From: Steroidobacter gossypii | GTDB lineage: Bacteria; Pseudomonadota; Gammaproteobacteria; Steroidobacterales; Steroidobacteraceae | Length of the DNA stretch: 64,000 nucleotides | Direction: 5' to 3' | Assembly: GCF_016801985.1 (NCBI RefSeq) | Contig: NZ_JAEVLS010000002.1 | Span: forward strand, 124,001 to 188,000 | Shown here: in pieces, positions 28,866 to 37,651 of the stretch | Layout: every line of letters starts with the position of its first letter | Position numbering within the stretch: the stretch's first letter is position 1 | Made by a program: the position numbers and the translations under genes | The notes under the pieces: model-generated | The model's input: only the letters and a program-made list of their open reading frames with translations | Database searches by the model: none | What the model was told of the DNA's origin: nothing

Positions 28866-29073
28866 GGTCTATCCCCCAGGATTTATAGTGCAGCGTTGAA
28901 ACTGTCTGTCGGACGATTGGAAGCTAACACCAATCACGGCGCGATGGTAGCGGTATCAACTTCATGGCCTCGGGGCCGGGCGGCCGGGTGGTGCCGCCAA
29001 CGTTTGCTAAAACCGAAATGACGATCCGCTAAACTAGCGCGCCGCCCCCGGTTCTTCAGTCCAGGATCACTCG

Positions 29074-31404
29074 ATGTCCCTGTTCTCGCGCTTCCGAAAG
29101 GCGCCGCCTCCCGCAGCACCGGTGCAGTCGTCGGAGAAGATTCCTACGGATGCGCCCGCACCCAGCGCGCCCGCACCCGGCGCGCCCGAGCCCGCTTTGC
29201 TCGCCGTGCAGGAGGAGCAGAGTCTGACCGCGGCCATTTCGGCCGGGGATGCCCAGACCGTCGCCAGGCTGGTGATCGAGGGGACGTCCACCAAGATCCG
29301 CCAGCGGGCCGCCGAGGCAGTTGAAGATCCCGCGCAGATTCGCCAGCTCCTCAGGGATGCGCGCGGCGGCAAGGACAAGAGCGTCTACAAGATTCTGACC
29401 CGCAAACGCGACGCTCTGCTCGCGCATGAGCGAGAGGTTCAGCATCTGCATGAGGAGGTCGCTGCGGTTTCCGCCGCTATCGAGCGACATAGCCATCGGC
29501 ACTACGACGCCTTGTTCACACCGACGCTCGAGCAATTGGAAAGTCGTTGGAAAGCGGTGGCTGCGCACGCCGGGCAAGACGTTGCCGCGGCGACTCAGGA
29601 GGCCATCGATCGGTCGCGCGAGGTCATCGCGCAACACTTGCGACAGATTGCCGCTGACGCCGCTCGCGAACTCGCCGCTGCCAACGCCGCAGCTCTCGCC
29701 CAGAAGCAACGCGAAGCGGAACAGCAGGCGGCGGCTGCAGCTGCGGCCGAACGAGCGCACCTCATCGAAGAGGAGCGCAAGGCGCAAGCACAGAAAGCCG
29801 AGGCGGAAGCACAGGCTCTGCGCCAGATCGGCGGACTGTTGCGCAAGGCGCATGGGGCTCTGGCCACGGGCAGCAGCAGAACGGCTCAAGGCCTGCGTCG
29901 TGCCATCGAAGAGAAGCTGCCCGCGGTTCCGCCGCTGCCGGCGCACCTCGCCAATCAGCTGAAACAGCTCGACGCCAAGCTGCAGGAGCTGGCCGACTGG
30001 CGCAGCTTCTCGGTCGCTCCGAAGCGCCTCGAGCTGATCGAACGGATGGAGTCGCTGATCGGCGCGACTCTGCATCCGTCGGCGCTCGCCGGGCACATCA
30101 AGGATTTGCAGGAACAGTGGCGCACGTTGAGCAAAGGCTCGGGCGAGGCGGAGGCGGAGTGGCATCGTTTCCACGAGGCCGCGCAAAAGGCTTATCAACC
30201 CTGCCGCGAATTCTTCGAAGCTCAGGCGCAAGTGAAGCAGGAAAACCTGCGCCAGCGCGGCCTGCTGTTCGAACGGCTCGCCAATTTCGAGGCGCAGCAC
30301 AACTGGGAGCAGCCGGACTGGCGCACTGTGATCACCGCGGTGCGCGAAGCCCGTCAACTGTGGCGCCAGCACTCGCCCGTGGATCCCGCCGAAGCCGAGG
30401 CTCTGCAGCGCAAGTTCAACGAGCTCACTTCGTCACTGCAAAGTCGTATCGATGCCGAATACGCGCGCAACGTGAAGGAGAAAACATCACTCATCGCGCG
30501 GGTGCGGGGGCTGTTGCAATCCTCGGATATTCGCAAGGCCATCGAAGAGGCCAAGCGACTGCAAGAGCAATGGAAATCCGTCGGTCCTGTGCCGCGCGAC
30601 GAAGATCGCAAGCTGTGGGAAGAGTTTCGACAGCAATGCGATACCCTGTTTCAAAAGCGTCAGCAGGAGTTTGCGACTCAGAACGAAGCCATCGAGGGCA
30701 AGAAATCCCAGGTGGTCGCGTTGTGCGAAGAGCTGGACAGGATGGCCGCTTGCACCGGCCAGGAATTGCTCGGCATGGCCCGAAAGCTTCCCGAGATGTG
30801 GCTCGCGTTCGAGGAGATTGGCGAACTGCCCAAGGGCCAGGCCCGGCAGTTGCAGGACAGATTCGAGCGCGCATTCGATCGCTGTCACCACGCAGTGGCT
30901 CGTCAGCATGCGCTCGATGCCGAGCAAGGTTGGACCGATCTGTTCGATGCGGCCAACGCCGTCCGCGCCTATCGACTCGCACTCGCTCGTCATGCCGATG
31001 CTGCCGAGAGTCAGGCGCTGAAACAGGCTGCGGAAGATCGCCTGGCTGGCGCGACCAAGTGGCCCAAGCGTGGCCTGGAGGCTGTGAAGAACACGCTCGC
31101 TCGCGCAGGCGACGACGATGTGGCCGCGAACGAGCGCGCATTACGAATGCTCTGTATCCGCGCCGAGATCTCGACTGATACTCCGACCCCTTCGGACGAC
31201 CAGACGCTCCGCCGTGAATACCAAATGCAGCGGCTGAGAGACAGCATGGGGCAGGGAGTGAAGGCGGACGAACATGAGATCGATTCGTTGACGCTCGAAT
31301 GGCTGGGCGTGGGTCCGGTGGACGAGACTGTGTACGCACCGCTGCTCGAGCGCTTCAAAAAGTGTCGGGAGAAGGTGTTGCTATCGTCGAGGCGCAAGGG
31401 CTAA
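29074..31404 (+). CDS. DUF349 coiled-coil protein
   Basis: The 776-residue cytoplasmic protein has a short Pro/Ala-rich N-terminus, HEAT-like helices (residues ~50-110) and a long Ala/Gln/Glu coiled coil (~190-260). Several DUF349 helical repeats follow in the second half, each with an LxxxWKxxG-like core (for example LQEQWKSVGPVPRDEDRKLWEEFRQQCD, residues ~489-516). Members are widespread single-copy genes in gammaproteobacteria. The function is not settled; links to cell-envelope stress have been proposed. It is probably monocistronic. Confidence 0.88.
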   Translation: MSLFSRFRKAPPPAAPVQSSEKIPTDAPAPSAPAPGAPEPALLAVQEEQSLTAAISAGDAQTVARLVIEGTSTKIRQRAAEAVEDPAQIRQLLRDARGGKDKSVYKILTRKRDALLAHEREVQHLHEEVAAVSAAIERHSHRHYDALFTPTLEQLESRWKAVAAHAGQDVAAATQEAIDRSREVIAQHLRQIAADAARELAAANAAALAQKQREAEQQAAAAAAAERAHLIEEERKAQAQKAEAEAQALRQIGGLLRKAHGALATGSSRTAQGLRRAIEEKLPAVPPLPAHLANQLKQLDAKLQELADWRSFSVAPKRLELIERMESLIGATLHPSALAGHIKDLQEQWRTLSKGSGEAEAEWHRFHEAAQKAYQPCREFFEAQAQVKQENLRQRGLLFERLANFEAQHNWEQPDWRTVITAVREARQLWRQHSPVDPAEAEALQRKFNELTSSLQSRIDAEYARNVKEKTSLIARVRGLLQSSDIRKAIEEAKRLQEQWKSVGPVPRDEDRKLWEEFRQQCDTLFQKRQQEFATQNEAIEGKKSQVVALCEELDRMAACTGQELLGMARKLPEMWLAFEEIGELPKGQARQLQDRFERAFDRCHHAVARQHALDAEQGWTDLFDAANAVRAYRLALARHADAAESQALKQAAEDRLAGATKWPKRGLEAVKNTLARAGDDDVAANERALRMLCIRAEISTDTPTPSDDQTLRREYQMQRLRDSMGQGVKADEHEIDSLTLEWLGVGPVDETVYAPLLERFKKCREKVLLSSRRKG

Positions 31405-31447
31405 TCGGGACAGCCAGTGCGCTAGTCAACACTGCTAAGATTTCTGG

Positions 31448-31738
31448 ATGACGCAGTGCTGGTGGCTGTATTTGCTCGCTTGCCGCGATGGTCGCACTTA
31501 CGCCGGCATCGCGATCGACGTTGCTGCGCGCTTTGCCGCTCATAGCAGCGGCAAAGGCGCGAAGTTCACGCGTTCCAATCCACCGACCCGCGTGCTGGGG
31601 GCGCGCGCTTTTGCTAGCAAGTCCGAGGCAATGAAGGCAGAGGCGGCGCTGAAGAAATTGAATCGCACGCAGCGCCTGGCCTGGGCGCAAGAATGCGGAG
31701 CGTTTCAAGCCGATCCATCGCCGCCATCGCCAGGGTAG
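31448..31738 (+). CDS. GIY-YIG domain nuclease (UPF0213/YhbQ-like)
   Basis: The 96-residue protein is a minimal GIY-YIG fold: WWLYLLACRDGRTYAGIAIDVAARFAAH, with the Tyr-Ala-Gly replacing YIG, the catalytic Arg in ARFAAH and the conserved KFTR. Small stand-alone members such as YhbQ act on DNA or RNA structures. The 3' end overlaps the converging DUF488 gene by 34 nt. Confidence 0.88.
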   Translation: MTQCWWLYLLACRDGRTYAGIAIDVAARFAAHSSGKGAKFTRSNPPTRVLGARAFASKSEAMKAEAALKKLNRTQRLAWAQECGAFQADPSPPSPG

Positions 31739-32244
31739 GTGAGCTCGCCGTTCACCACGCGCGCCGGCGGCGCGATCTCGTGGCGCTTTGCATGCGTTTC
31801 ATCCATGATGTGGATGACCTCCACGCCGCGCAATTCCAATACGTCTGCGATCAATCGACGATGACAGCGCCACCAGACGGCTTCGGCGCACATCAACGCG
31901 GTGCGTTCCTGACTGGCCAATTCGAGTAGCTCTGCGAGTCCCGTCTCGAATTCCTCGGATTGCAGATGGTCCGCATAACCTCGGAAAGAAACATTGCGCC
32001 AGCCGGTGTTTGCCGAGTCCTTGTGCGCTCGTCGCCTGCCTCCAAGGGCAGGAAACCAGCGATAGGCGAACCCGTTGGCCGGCAGCTGTTCGCGTAGCGC
32101 CTGGTGATCGAACTGCGGCAGCCGGCGCGAGCCCGGCAGCTTCCGTACGTCCGCGACGGCCTGAAGCTCATAGGACCACAGCAGCCGAACGAATTCCTGC
32201 CACGATCGAGTGGAGTGCCCGACCGTCCAGACTTTGAGACTCAT
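31705..32244 (-). CDS. DUF488 family protein
   Basis: The 179-residue protein has the DUF488 signature: VWTVGHSTRSW at the start, VADVRKLPGSRRLPQF, then ERTALMCAEAVWWRCHRRLIADVL with a conserved Cys. The family is of unknown function; the Cys and Arg/His cluster suggests a catalytic site. It converges on and overlaps the GIY-YIG gene at its 3' end. Confidence 0.88.
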   Translation of the reverse strand: MSLKVWTVGHSTRSWQEFVRLLWSYELQAVADVRKLPGSRRLPQFDHQALREQLPANGFAYRWFPALGGRRRAHKDSANTGWRNVSFRGYADHLQSEEFETGLAELLELASQERTALMCAEAVWWRCHRRLIADVLELRGVEVIHIMDETHAKRHEIAPPARVVNGELTYPGDGGDGSA

Positions 32245-32421
32245 CGGTGAGCCTGCCGGCGCCGGTCGAGTCTGTCGGCGTCTTCGGTGTTACAGTGTGT
32301 TTGCGAACCCATGGTTTTCCGGTGCAGGACCCGTACCCAGTCGACGAATCGTCTGGTGGAACGCGGCAGCACCGCCGAAGTTCGTTTTCTGGGGCACAGG
32401 GCAGTAACGAGCGGTCAACGT

Positions 32422-33069
32422 ATGGCGCAGGTCATCCCCGATCCGAAAAAGATCAAGAGCTTCCGGTCGGCGGCCGATTTCGAGCAGTGGCTCAGCAGAT
32501 ATCACGACCGGGAGACGGAGCTGTGGCTGCGGGTTTACAAGAAGGACTCCGGTAAACCGACCGTGACTACCGCCGAGGCGCTCGATGTCGTGCTGTGCTG
32601 GGGCTGGATCGACGGAATACGCAAGGCCTATGACGACAGCTCGTTTCTGCAACGCTATACGCCGCGCAAGCCCAAGAGCATCTGGAGCCACATCAATCGC
32701 GAGAACGTTGCGCGCCTGATCGCGGCCGGCCGCATGACTCCGCACGGCCAGAAGCAGATCGACGCCGCCAAAGCCGATGGTCGCTGGGATGCCGCTTACG
32801 CCCCGATCCGCAGCGCCTCCGCAGACACCATTCCGAAAGACCTGCGCGCCGCAATCGATGCGAACGCTCGCGCCCGCAAGACCTTTGAACTGCTCAACCG
32901 CCAGAACCTGTTCGCGTTGACCTTTCGCACCAACAACATGAAAACGCCCGCCGGGCGCGCGAAGAAGATCGAGACGCTGGTCGCGATGCTTGCCAAGGGC
33001 GAAACCATCGTGCCTCAACGACTCGAAAAGAAGGCCGTGGCCAGCCGAGCCAAGCCGAACAAGAGGTGA
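32422..33069 (+). CDS. YdeI/OmpD-associated family protein
   Basis: The 215-residue protein matches the YdeI family: FEQWLSRYHDRETELWLRVYKK, TTAEALDVVLCWGWIDG, and YTPRKPKSIWSHINRENVARLIAAGRMTPHG. The start at ATG 32422 is chosen because the upstream part of the open frame (from 32287) has no family similarity. These cytoplasmic proteins are linked to antimicrobial-peptide and stress survival in enterobacteria, without a defined reaction. A signal-peptide gene follows 6 nt later. Confidence 0.88.
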   Translation: MAQVIPDPKKIKSFRSAADFEQWLSRYHDRETELWLRVYKKDSGKPTVTTAEALDVVLCWGWIDGIRKAYDDSSFLQRYTPRKPKSIWSHINRENVARLIAAGRMTPHGQKQIDAAKADGRWDAAYAPIRSASADTIPKDLRAAIDANARARKTFELLNRQNLFALTFRTNNMKTPAGRAKKIETLVAMLAKGETIVPQRLEKKAVASRAKPNKR

Positions 33070-33075
33070 GCGGGC

Positions 33076-33981
33076 ATGGCAAGGTGGATGCTGTTGTTCA
33101 TCTTGCTGCTGGCCGGCCTGTCGCGTGTCGCGTCCGCCTGCACGTGCCGACCGGGCCTGAGCTTGGAAGAGCATTATCAGCGTGCCGATCACATCCTGAT
33201 CGCGAAGATCACCGGCTGCGCGCCGGACAGATTGTCACAGGACGGACAGTGCCGCGATCACGGCTGGACCTTCGATACCATCGAAAACTTGAAGGGTTCA
33301 GAGGCTCGGGTTCAGCAGCGTCCTGCCAGTGCCGGCTACGTTTCGGACACCTGCGACATTGCTTTCAAGATCGGTGAGCTGTACCTGCTATTTCTCGAGG
33401 AGGGCCGCACCCACGCATGCAGCGGCACAGGCATCCTCAGTGGCGAAACGGGCGCTCGCAAGCAGAGCGATCTGGAAATATTGCGCGCTTACCGCGACGG
33501 CACAATCAGCAAGATCGTCAATCCTTGGTACTTCTCCGACTCGGGGTGGTACTGCGGTATCGATCATTTGTTGGAGGGTGGCGCCGAGCTCCGCTTCGGT
33601 TACGTTTATGGAACGCCTCCGGTGCCTGTTCGAAGCAGCGCGGACGGATCGCCCACGCCAGTGATGACGTTGAAACTTGTCGGGGCCTTCGATGTTCCGA
33701 GGTCCACGCGTCTCGTCATCGATGGTGAGCCAGTGCCGCTGACCAGGGCGACAACTCAGGTGACTGCAACGTATACATACTCTGCGGATACCGTGAAAGG
33801 AGCCGCAGCGCTCGCCTTCGTAGACAGGTTGATGCAGCCTGCGGAACTCGTCTTCAGTGGTCACCGATCCGTTGCCGGCGAGCCGCCAAAGCCCTTCCGG
33901 GCCACGACGAACACTGCTCACGCCCCGGATGCCGCGGCCAGGTTCAAAGCTTGCGTTGCGGCTCATCCTGCGGCGAACTGA
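33076..33981 (+). CDS. Secreted TIMP/NTR-like protein
   Basis: The 301-residue exported protein has a signal peptide cleaved at SA|C, so that the mature protein starts CTCRPG. That mirrors the N-terminal Cys-Thr-Cys of tissue inhibitors of metalloproteinases, whose first Cys chelates the enzyme metal. The first ~130 residues hold further paired Cys (GCAPD, GQCRD, DTCDIAF, HACSGTG) like an NTR domain. The second half is beta-rich and unrecognised. Inference: an envelope protease inhibitor or adaptor. A GTGAGCGGG precedes the ATG, 6 nt after the YdeI-like gene. Confidence 0.7.
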   Translation: MARWMLLFILLLAGLSRVASACTCRPGLSLEEHYQRADHILIAKITGCAPDRLSQDGQCRDHGWTFDTIENLKGSEARVQQRPASAGYVSDTCDIAFKIGELYLLFLEEGRTHACSGTGILSGETGARKQSDLEILRAYRDGTISKIVNPWYFSDSGWYCGIDHLLEGGAELRFGYVYGTPPVPVRSSADGSPTPVMTLKLVGAFDVPRSTRLVIDGEPVPLTRATTQVTATYTYSADTVKGAAALAFVDRLMQPAELVFSGHRSVAGEPPKPFRATTNTAHAPDAAARFKACVAAHPAAN

Positions 33982-34055
33982 GCCGCCGATTTCCGAAGCT
34001 GGCGAGGCTGCGTTCTGGTGTTAGTCTTACGAGCCCAACGCAGCGAGACTGAAGC

Positions 34056-34412
34056 ATGAGCCTGATTCTTTCGTGGTTGATCCTCTCGTTCGCCGTGTGG
34101 ATCACGGCTGCCATCCTGCCGGGCTTCCATATCAAGAGCGCCAAGAGCGCCTTGCTGGTGGCCGCGATTTTTGGCGTGCTCAACTTCCTGCTGGGCTGGC
34201 TGCTGTTCGCGGTCTTCACCGTCGCGACTCTCGGCATCGCGTGGCTGCTGGCGTTCATCACGCGGTGGATCATCAACGCCATCCTGCTCGTCATCACGGA
34301 CAAGCTGACCGACCACCTGAAGATCGACGGCTTCGGCTGGGCGCTCGGCGGCGCCCTGGTGATGTCGCTGGCGGGGACGCTCGGCGAGTGGATCGTGCGC
34401 TCCGTCTTTTAG
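34056..34412 (+). CDS. Phage-holin-family (4_2) membrane protein
   Basis: The 118-residue protein consists of four hydrophobic helices with short loops (MSLILSWLILSFAVWITAAI, SALLVAAIFGVLNFLLGWLL, LAFITRWIINAILLVI, GWALGGALVMSLAGTLGEWI). This is the chromosomal 'phage holin family' seen in most bacteria, not evidence of a prophage. It is probably an inner-membrane protein of unknown role. Confidence 0.85.
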   Translation: MSLILSWLILSFAVWITAAILPGFHIKSAKSALLVAAIFGVLNFLLGWLLFAVFTVATLGIAWLLAFITRWIINAILLVITDKLTDHLKIDGFGWALGGALVMSLAGTLGEWIVRSVF

Positions 34413-34520
34413 CCCAGTCGCTGCCGCGAAAAAAATTCGGCGCGAGCTGTCGGTTGTCCCGCCGCTCGCCCGTCCTTGGATTCGACAGACTCGCTCACTC
34501 ATGAATCCTCGGAGACCTCC

Positions 34521-35003
34521 ATGGCCAAGAATGTCATTTGCCTTTGGTACGACGGCACGGCGGAAGAAGCCGCCAGATTTTACGCCGAGACCTTCCCGAA
34601 CAGTGCCGTTACGGCCGTCCACTCCGCGCCGGGCGATTTCCCCGGCGGCAAGCAAGGGCAGGCGCTCACGGTCGAGTTCACCGTGCTGGGCGTGGCTTGC
34701 CTCGGCCTGAACGGCGGTCCCATCTTCAAGCACAGTGAAGCGTTTTCGTTTCAGGTGATCACCGAAGACCAGGCCGAGACCGATCGCTACTGGAACGCCA
34801 TCGTCGGCAACGGCGGCGCCGAGAGCGTCTGCGGCTGGTGCAAGGACAAATGGGGCGTGTCCTGGCAGATCAGCCCTCGCGTTCTGATCGAAGCCACCAC
34901 CCATCGCGACCCTGCCGTCGCGAAGCGCGCGTTCGACGCGATGATGAAAATGAAAAAGATCGACATCGCCGCCATCGAAGCAGCCGTTCGCGGCGCGGCC
35001 TGA
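34521..35003 (+). CDS. PhnB-like VOC superfamily protein
   Basis: The 160-residue protein has the PhnB/'3-demethylubiquinone-9 3-methyltransferase' pattern: CLWYDGTAEEAARFYAETFPNS, LTVEFTVLGVACLGLNGGPIFKHSEAFSFQV, and WGVSWQISPRVL. It is a glyoxalase/dioxygenase-type fold and not a real methyltransferase. The start at ATG 34521 has GGAGACC upstream. A 9-bp hairpin follows the stop. Confidence 0.88.
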   Translation: MAKNVICLWYDGTAEEAARFYAETFPNSAVTAVHSAPGDFPGGKQGQALTVEFTVLGVACLGLNGGPIFKHSEAFSFQVITEDQAETDRYWNAIVGNGGAESVCGWCKDKWGVSWQISPRVLIEATTHRDPAVAKRAFDAMMKMKKIDIAAIEAAVRGAA

Positions 35004-35019
35004 GACGGCTTTCCTGTCG

Positions 35020-35040
35020 GCCGGGCGCGTAGCGCCCGGC
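35020..35040 (+). terminator. GC hairpin after PhnB-like gene
   Basis: GCCGGGCGC-GTA-GCGCCCGGC is a perfect 9-bp stem 17 nt past the stop codon. No T-run follows, so it may be a REP-like or stabilising hairpin. Confidence 0.5.
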
Positions 35041-35194
35041 TAGACATAACCAAGCGCGTCTCGCAGCCGCGCGATCCCATTCCCTGTGAAGGTCCGTTTA
35101 GCCGAACCACAAACTATTCTGAATTTGTGAGAATATTCCTCGCCCGAGCACATCCCTGCTCCAAACATTCCTAGAACATTGTCAGGGGATACGG

Positions 35195-37105
35195 ATGAAT
35201 CGAGCGCTGAAAGTCGTCAATGGAATTCTGCTGGCTCTGTTTGCGCTCGCCGTCGTGGGTGCGGCGATGGGCGGTGGATTGGGCGGCGCCTTGCCTGCCT
35301 CCATCTGGCTCGTCGTACCCTTCCTCACAATGCGCGCGGCCGACCAACCGAGCGGCTCGCTCTACGGCTGGGCGTTCGGCCTCAATGTGTTCGGCCTGTT
35401 CTGTTTTGCGGCATCGACGGTCGCACTGTTCTTGAACACAGGCTTGCATGCGAAAGCTGCCGCCATCGCGCTCCTGGTTGCACTGTTCGCAGCGCCTTTT
35501 GCGTGGAATCTGTACGCGCTTCGCAAGGTGAAGGCGGAAGATGAGAACTACGAGCCGAGCACCTGGGAAGCAGCCCAGAGCGCGCAATCAGTCGAGGCGC
35601 CCGCGAGCCGCAACTACTTCATCCGGCACTGGCGCGGTGAGTTGTCGCTTCCGATCTCCTATTGGGTGAATGGCTCGCTGCTGGGCCTGGGTCTCGGGCT
35701 GCTGTTTCTGCTCATGGCCGAGCTGGCAAAGGATTGGGAACTTCGCACCACCGCCTTTGTGATGCTTGGGCTGATGTCGCTACTCATCCTGGTGACCATC
35801 TGGTCGACCGTCGGCATCTTGCGATCGGCCAATCAGCACGCCAGTCGCGGGGGCAGCGCCGGCTGGGCGATTGCGGCCCAGGTCGTTACCTGCTTGAGCG
35901 CGCTCAGTTTCGTAGCCAGGGTGGGCACGCAGCTGGGTCCGCAGATGGGCGAATTTGCGTCGATCGCCTTCAACTACGATTCGTTGAAGCGTGTGAATGC
36001 AACACTCTCCGCTGACGGCACCATCCTGACGCTACAGGGCACGATTGGCACCGGCAGCTACGAGTACGTGCATCAAGTTCTCGGAGCGGCGCCTGAAGTT
36101 CGCACGATCGTGCTCGACTCACAGGGCGGACGCATTCGTGAAGCAGAGCAGCTCGCCGAGATGGTTCGCGACCGAGGCCTGGATACCTACGTTGAGGGGC
36201 AGTGCGCGAGCGCGTGTACTTATTTGTTCCTTGCAGGCAAGGATCGCGCCGCCACGCCGAATGCCAAGATCGGCTTTCATCGTCCTTCCTTCGCTGGCAC
36301 CAGTGATTATCAGGCGGGTCTTACCAAGATGCTCGCCTACTATCGCACGGCGGGCATCTCCGAGCCCTTCCTCGATCGGATTCGCAACACCAAGTCAGAG
36401 CAGATGTGGTATCCCTCGCGCGATGAGCTCATCGACAACGGTGTGCTCACACGTGTCTCGCTCGGTGGCGAGGCCGCCATGCTCGCTGCCAAGTTTGGCT
36501 CACGCTCGGAGCTCGAGCAGGCTTATCGATCGTTGCCGCTGATGCAGGCTATGGACAGGCGCTTTCCGGGGACGGTCGATCAAGCGATCGATGCAGCCTG
36601 GGCGCAGTATCAGTCCGGCGCTCGCGACGGCGATATTTCTGCCGCGGCCCGTCGGATCCTGTCCGACATCTACCCGCAGCTCCTCGCCACGGCGGACGAT
36701 GCCGGCCTCGAGGCATTTCTGAATTTGTCGATTCGTCAGCTGAGCGCGGCAAGCGAGTTGGGAGCGGATGCCTGTGGCCTGTTCCTGGATTCGAAACTCG
36801 ATGTAACAAAGGTGTTCGCACCCGAGCTCATCGAGGAGGAGATGCAGTGGAGCCTGTCGCAGCTTGCTGCATCCCCCGTGCCGCGAGCGACGGTGTCTGC
36901 TGGGCAGTTCCAACAGGCGCTTCTGCCGGTGGCCGAGGCGCTCGACCCATCGATTCTCGACGTCGTCGCGGCGCCAGAACAGTTTGCCGACGAACCTCAC
37001 CGGCGCTGCACTTCAACGCTCGCGTTCTACGAAGCCGTCGCCTCGCAACCCGCGACCGCGCGAGCAATCCTGTTACGCGGGATGTTTCAGTCCGGCGACG
37101 AATGA
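35195..37105 (+). CDS. Membrane-anchored ClpP/SDH-like serine protease-fold protein
   Basis: The 636-residue protein has about seven N-terminal transmembrane helices (residues ~8-260). A ClpP/crotonase-fold domain follows (~270-430): RTIVLDSQGGRIREAEQLAEMV and YVEGQCASACTYLFLAG, with candidate nucleophile Ser339, then KIGFHRPSF with a His. The C-terminal ~200 residues are helical and unassigned. It resembles COG3904 'predicted periplasmic protein'. The fusion to a polytopic membrane domain suggests regulated proteolysis at the inner membrane; the substrate is unknown. The ATG has CAGGGGATACGG upstream. Confidence 0.8.
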   Translation: MNRALKVVNGILLALFALAVVGAAMGGGLGGALPASIWLVVPFLTMRAADQPSGSLYGWAFGLNVFGLFCFAASTVALFLNTGLHAKAAAIALLVALFAAPFAWNLYALRKVKAEDENYEPSTWEAAQSAQSVEAPASRNYFIRHWRGELSLPISYWVNGSLLGLGLGLLFLLMAELAKDWELRTTAFVMLGLMSLLILVTIWSTVGILRSANQHASRGGSAGWAIAAQVVTCLSALSFVARVGTQLGPQMGEFASIAFNYDSLKRVNATLSADGTILTLQGTIGTGSYEYVHQVLGAAPEVRTIVLDSQGGRIREAEQLAEMVRDRGLDTYVEGQCASACTYLFLAGKDRAATPNAKIGFHRPSFAGTSDYQAGLTKMLAYYRTAGISEPFLDRIRNTKSEQMWYPSRDELIDNGVLTRVSLGGEAAMLAAKFGSRSELEQAYRSLPLMQAMDRRFPGTVDQAIDAAWAQYQSGARDGDISAAARRILSDIYPQLLATADDAGLEAFLNLSIRQLSAASELGADACGLFLDSKLDVTKVFAPELIEEEMQWSLSQLAASPVPRATVSAGQFQQALLPVAEALDPSILDVVAAPEQFADEPHRRCTSTLAFYEAVASQPATARAILLRGMFQSGDE

Positions 37106-37651
37106 GATAAAGCAACGTCTGCATAGTCCGCCAATGTGCCTCCGCAAAGCCGGCGGCGATTCAACAGTCGACGTTTCCTTCGAAACGCCGAATGTAGATT
37201 CAAGTCGTCGCGGCCGGCGTCACCGTACGGTAAGCACCATGGATCGAACCGTCCGCCTCGCCGTGCTCATCGGATGAGACAAGGCACGAGCCAGCAATTA
37301 TTTGGAATCCCACTCGAGGTGTCTGGCTAGCCATCAACCATAGCGGCTCATTCGGGTGGTGCTTCTTGGTGGGCGATCGCATCGGCGACCGCTCTGGGTC
37401 ACGCGAAATCGTCGCATGAAGCTCGCTTGCAATACGCGCCTCTGTAACTTTTCCAGTAAAAGATTTCCGGCGTGGAGCTTCAGCGACAGTTGCGCACTAC
37501 GAGTGATCGCGCGTAGGGTCGCGCGCGCAACTCAGAAGAATCGTCGGGCACGCGCATATTCCAAAGAATCTGTGATCGGTCTTCGGTGGCGACGCCGAGG
37601 GCCGCACGTGACCGGCTGTCACTAGCAATCAGACTAAGAAGGGTGAGAGAG
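37106..37651. other. Gene-free stretch, 546 bp
   Basis: No frame here has protein-like composition; those present are rich in Arg, Ser and Cys and lack family motifs. The 3' end supplies the promoter and GAAGGGTGAGAGAG ribosome binding site of the next gene. No repeats or hairpins stand out. Confidence 0.5.

Noticed and set aside
29056-30372. 438-codon open frame on the minus strand
   Set aside because: Shadow of the DUF349 gene; composition is low-complexity Leu/Arg/Gln.
34056-34412. Phage holin as evidence for a prophage
   Set aside because: This family is a common chromosomal membrane protein, and no other phage genes are present.
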